Shown here: positions 62,001 to 64,000 of the stretch, piece by piece
Position numbering within the stretch: the stretch's first letter is position 1
Layout: each line of letters starts with the position of its first letter
From: Sycon ciliatum
Lineage: Eukaryota; Porifera; Calcarea; Leucosolenida; Sycettidae
Assembly (NCBI RefSeq): GCF_964019385.1
Contig: NC_088647.1
Coordinates: forward strand, 5,280,375-5,344,374
DNA: 64,000 nucleotides
Reading direction: 5' to 3'
Notes under the pieces: generated by a model
The model's database searches: none
Seen by the model: the letters and a program-made list of their open reading frames with translations, nothing else
What the model was told of the DNA's origin: nothing
Translations under genes and position numbers: made by a program

Positions 62001-64000
62001 ATGTACTTGATCGGCCACCAATGCTCCACAGACTCAGTCCTCTGCTTCAGCTACAGATTACCGCAGAATTAACAAAATATCTAGGTTGCAATTGGTGATA
62101 GTGGTGTTCGACCTCTGCCCCGTAAACTCTTTCATAACACAAGAGACAGGAGTAGAGTTGAGTGGCAAGTCCATAAGTTATATTTTGAAGTAGCCTCCTT
62201 ACAATAGAAGCATTGACCCTTGATGTTTACTGCTCATTGCAGCAGATTGGAAATACTTCTCGTGCTTCTTACAAGCCTTGATGCTGATTTGCTCCATTCG
62301 AAGTCAGTCTCTCTTGTTGTAAAATGATGTGTTGTTTTCCTGTGTGATGGCATTCCCCAAACTGTCTCGTCTAGTCGCGTGCATGTGTGATATGAGCATG
62401 CGCGATTTTGTAGTCGAGAGTCCTTTTGTCAGTCTTCTTGTTCGTCCTTTTGAGTGTTGTCTCGATTTCCGTAATGTCAATATAAATAATGTAATACAAA
62501 CCAGTCTTGTCCTTTGTGTCCTGCGTCCCGGGGAACGGAATGGCTGTGATTCCGTTACGTGGTGCCGAAACCCGGGACGCAGAGGATGAGTAAGTTTGTC
62601 ATGAGTCTGTTTGTCGTCGTCAACAACTAATAGTACAACTAGAGAGTAAGCGTGGGGATGGAGGTGATCAGGAGAGATGAGGAGCTGGTGGAAGCGGAAG
62701 AAGACGCGGAGAGGAGGCAGAGAAGGTGGTGGACCGGCAGAAGCTGGGGACTGGAGCCTGGGACGGCAGGTACCGCATGGAGCGTGTGGCCGTGGCTCGC
62801 CAGAGGCCAGTGGATGAGTCTGGCATCACCGACTGTGTGTCGTCCTTTGTTGTTCGTCTTGTTGTTGTCTTGCTCGCTGTGTTGTCTGATCATGTTTCTC
62901 TCGCTGTTCAGTTCTTTGCTGTGTTGTTGAGTTTGGTTGTATGTTGCTCTTCTCGTCGTTCTGTTGTTCTGCATTAATTTGCGTTGTAGATTTATTTTGC
63001 GCTGCTGCGCGCATGTTGTTATTTGTTGGAGCTTTGGCTCTCATGTTTCGGTTGGCCTTGTGTGCTTGAGTTTAGAGCGTCGGCTCTTGTGTCTTGGTTT
63101 GGCGCTGTGTCGTGGCCCAGTTTTGTTGTGCTACAATGTAAGCTGTTGGTTGGTTTTTCTGTTTTGCTGTGGTTCCTTTTGCTGTTGTGCATGTGGAACG
63201 TGGTGTCGGTTTATTATTTTGTGGAATGTCATCAAGGGGGCAGGTGTTGTAAAATGATGTGTTGTTTTCCTGTGTGATGGCATTCCCCACACTGTCTCGT
63301 CTAGTCGAGAGTCCTTTTGTCAGTCTTCTTGTTCGTCATTTTGAGTGTTGTCTCGATTTCCGTAATGTCAATATAAATAATGTAATACAAACCAGTCTTG
63401 TCCTTTGTGTCCTGCGTCCCGGGGAACGGAATGGCTGTGATTCCGTTACACTCTGTGCCCACTTGGTAAAGGTTAATCACAAACAAGGATGAACAAACCT
63501 CTTGCATTGTCATCCAGCAATGGTTCAAGAGCAGCTGTGAAGTCCTCCCAATCATCAATGTTTCTGAGATGCTTGCAGCTGCAGAGATTGACCATAGAGG
63601 GATGAAGCAACACATAAAGTTTACACAACATCAGGGAGAGGTGGTAGAATGGAGGGGAAGAGAAAAACACCGAAGATTATGTTGAAATTATATTTACTTG
63701 TACAAACATCCCAGGGCAATCTTCTCTCATCTAATAGTTGGATGGGGATATATCATGCAGTGTTGGGTGCTTCTACATTGTTAAATATGTGTGTGCATGT
63801 GTGTGTTCCTGTGTGTGTTCATGTGTGTGTGGATGTGTGTGTATGTGTGTGTGCGTGCGTGTGTTTGCCTGTGCTTGCACACGAGAGGAGGGGTGCTTTT
63901 TCACTTCATCACCCATAACAATTGAACTTCTTTTAAAATGAAAAAGAAAAGGACCAAAGGTTACAAGTTACTAGTATCCGTCTCGTTCTGAGTCTGAACT
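43907..64000 (-). CDS. ROCO-family (Roc-COR) GTPase gene B, tandem paralogue (5' exon outside window)
   Basis: Exons in transcript order: 63578-63499, 61976-61730, [optional 57411-57253], 51663-51317, 50807-50756, 50698-50418, 50148-50114, 48451-48403, 47554-44979, 44332-44257, and a tentative terminal exon 44073-43907. Lengths of 80, 247, 159, 347, 52, 281, 35 and 49 nt equal those of gene A, and all frames are open, so B looks intact. The start exon should lie about 200-300 bp beyond the right edge, judging from A. The protein is very similar to A; most differences fall in the low-complexity Roc insert. The 3' end differs: no counterparts of A's last three exons are seen. A phase-1 exon after TCAATTGCAG encodes 55 residues, with GTCGQVEVEHGCCYCSFQDF, and a TAA stop. 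That end is an inference. Confidence 0.5.
44979..47554 (-). CDS. ROCO-B main exon: Roc + COR + Cys/His cluster
   Basis: 858 codons with acceptor CCTAG at 47556-47555 and donor GTATGT at 44978. Same motif order as A: GPGRSGKSS, STIGVE, low-complexity insert, LDIWDFAGQRLF, GTHIDKLP, COR with CPWLTIEQIYRLANTV and VIIDVEWLLRIASLLF, and the C.C.....C...H.....C....CHH cluster. The insert differs from A by many substitutions and several small indels, while flanking domains are nearly identical. All GTPase residues checked (P-loop Lys/Ser, DxxGQ, THxD) are present, so the domain should bind nucleotide. The methionine start at 47612 of the open frame lies in intron sequence. Confidence 0.5.
47978..48320. 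mobile_element. Foldback element, GTCAG.AAGTGCAACAACTA termini
   Basis: GTCAGGAAGTGCAACAACTA at the left is mirrored by TAGTTGTTGCACTTTCTGAC at the right, with arms of about 100 bp and a middle with CCTTCCAA/TTGGAAGG inverted boxes. One arm also lies near 43667-43757. In a ROCO-B intron; not at the matching place in A. Confidence 0.5.
48730..48802 (-). tRNA. tRNA-like sequence, inverted twin of 49176-49248
   Basis: Identical in folding elements to the plus-strand copy, lying at the far end of the opposite arm. Same caveats: probably a duplicated SINE head or tRNA pseudogene. Confidence 0.5.
49176..49248 (+). tRNA. tRNA-like sequence (probably retroposon head or pseudo-tRNA)
   Basis: Folds as a cloverleaf: acceptor CATACTG/TGGTGTG (with GU pairs), D arm GCTC/GAGC, anticodon stem TTGCT/AGCAA with 7-nt loop CGCGAAT, T loop TTCGAGT with one mismatch in its stem. 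Internal promoter boxes TAGCTCAGTTGG and GGTTCGAGTCC are intact. The loop lacks U33 and there is no encoded CCA, so a functional tRNA is doubtful. A formal anticodon reading would be CGA. Confidence 0.5.
49261..50113. other. ROCO-B intron, no feature recognised
   Basis: Non-coding. Only short shared words with A (for example GTTAGCTAGGTAGGA near 50009, matching near 24569). Confidence 0.5.
51722..51865. repeat. (CA)n/(CATA)n microsatellite in ROCO-B
   Basis: CATA repeats followed by a CA run. Counterpart of the A tract at 27050-27190, at the same distance from the 51663 acceptor. Confidence 0.5.
53395..53458. repeat. TACTATG minisatellite
   Basis: About eight tandem 7-11 bp units of TACTATG/TACAATG. 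A has only a short remnant near 28268. Confidence 0.5.
53706..53830 (-). CDS. Conserved short coding-like segment, copy B
   Basis: Counterpart of 28661-28537: CKGEKENVADAGRASEWNIA then DHSSTHFEVYVTAPFSFYFR and TGA, same length and acceptor. Tentative; see the A copy. Confidence 0.5.
55873..56250. mobile_element. TA-flanked MITE, GGGCTTGAAAGTG terminus, copy B only
   Basis: Inverted ends GGGCTTGAAAGTG and CACTTTCAAGCCC between TA dinucleotides. Contains the GGGAGTAGTA palindrome and a CTGGATCCAAGTGGATCCAG hairpin. Copy A has the empty site near 31612. Confidence 0.5.
57253..57411 (-). CDS. Candidate cassette exon of ROCO-B
   Basis: Same length, acceptor and phases as 36574-36416 in A, open frame with CGLYLLILHAPIRACVQSDY and LVQKLLMASTFPDQSKAVNW. 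The donor GTCACC is weak in both copies. Confidence 0.5.
58988..59034. repeat. (CT)n microsatellite, copy B only
   Basis: About 47 bp of pure CT followed by roughly 110 bp absent from A near 38115. Confidence 0.5.
59580..60075. repeat. Degenerate CCCACCGAGGGCTGAA array (copy in B)
   Basis: Counterpart of 38640-39130 with the same unit order and a few unit-length indels. Confidence 0.5.
60752..60822 (+). pseudogene. Antisense ROCO exon fragment in ROCO-B intron
   Basis: Reads LPGMCTEALLFLKEQLENLN, the counterpart of the A fragment at 39811-39885 and similar to the C-terminal part of the ROCO main exon. Not part of any open gene model. Confidence 0.5.
62315..63450 (+). mobile_element. Short non-autonomous LTR retrotransposon (TRIM/LARD-like), copy B only
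   Basis: Two direct LTRs, 62315-62559 and 63245-63450, both starting TGTTGTAAAATGATGTG and ending TTCCGTTAC(A/G). Right after LTR 1 is a primer-binding site TGGTGCCGAAACCCGGGA (62560-62577), and just before LTR 2 a purine-rich tract AAGGGGGCAGG. Target duplication CTCT at 62311-62314 and 63451-63454; copy A has the uninterrupted site near 41336. LTR 1 carries 39 bp missing from LTR 2; otherwise they are nearly identical, so insertion was recent. The 685-bp interior has no recognisable gag or pol; a short frame with VVDRQKLGTGAWDGRYRMER is of unknown origin. Confidence 0.5.
63785..63880. repeat. Interrupted (GT)n microsatellite
   Basis: Copy-B version of 42515-42620, at the right edge of the window in ROCO-B intron 1. 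Confidence 0.5.

Overview
The window is animal (metazoan) genomic DNA. Genes are split into many short exons with GT/AG introns, microsatellites and small foldback transposons are everywhere, and the readable proteins are a lysophospholipid acyltransferase (LPCAT type) and two Roc-COR (ROCO-family) GTPases. Expanded multi-exon ROCO genes of this sort suggest an early-branching or invertebrate animal, and a sponge is possible. The species cannot be fixed from the sequence alone. No bacterial operon, CRISPR array or rRNA gene is visible.

Layout. (1) Positions 358-12495, plus strand: the 3' part of an LPCAT-like gene. Twelve exons can be joined in phase. They run from the acyltransferase FPEG motif, through two degenerate EF-hand-like segments, to a basic C-terminus. 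The 5' end lies left of the window. (2) Positions 12496-16821: repeat-rich intergenic DNA. (3) Positions 16822-43009, minus strand: ROCO gene A. It has an ATG start exon at 43009, a chain of small conserved exons, one 2.58-kb exon with Roc and COR, and four 3' exons. At least 1,419 codons join without a phase conflict. (4) Positions 43010-43906: short spacer. (5) Positions 43907 to beyond 64000, minus strand: ROCO gene B, a tandem head-to-tail paralogue with the same exon lengths and phases. Its first exon lies just past the right edge.

The two ROCO genes come from one tandem duplication of about 20-25 kb that includes introns. Comparing the copies is the strongest tool in this window. Exons are conserved with the frame kept, and many transposons are present in one copy with an empty site in the other. 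These dated insertions include a short LTR element with 4-bp target duplications in B, and in A an 835-bp foldback with TTAA duplications, a hAT-like element, a 2.1-kb nested block of TA-flanked elements, and a 388-bp element with a perfect 8-bp duplication.

Function. The LPCAT would remodel membrane phospholipids. The ROCO proteins should be large GTP-binding scaffold proteins: P-loop, DxxGQ and THxD motifs, COR, and a C-terminal Cys/His cluster. They carry N-terminal exons that I cannot assign to a family and, in gene A, a C-terminal helical region that may be a death-fold-like adaptor. The most novel items are these unassigned conserved exon modules, the roughly 200-residue acidic/Ser-Thr insertion inside the Roc domain, and the divergent 3' ends of the two paralogues.
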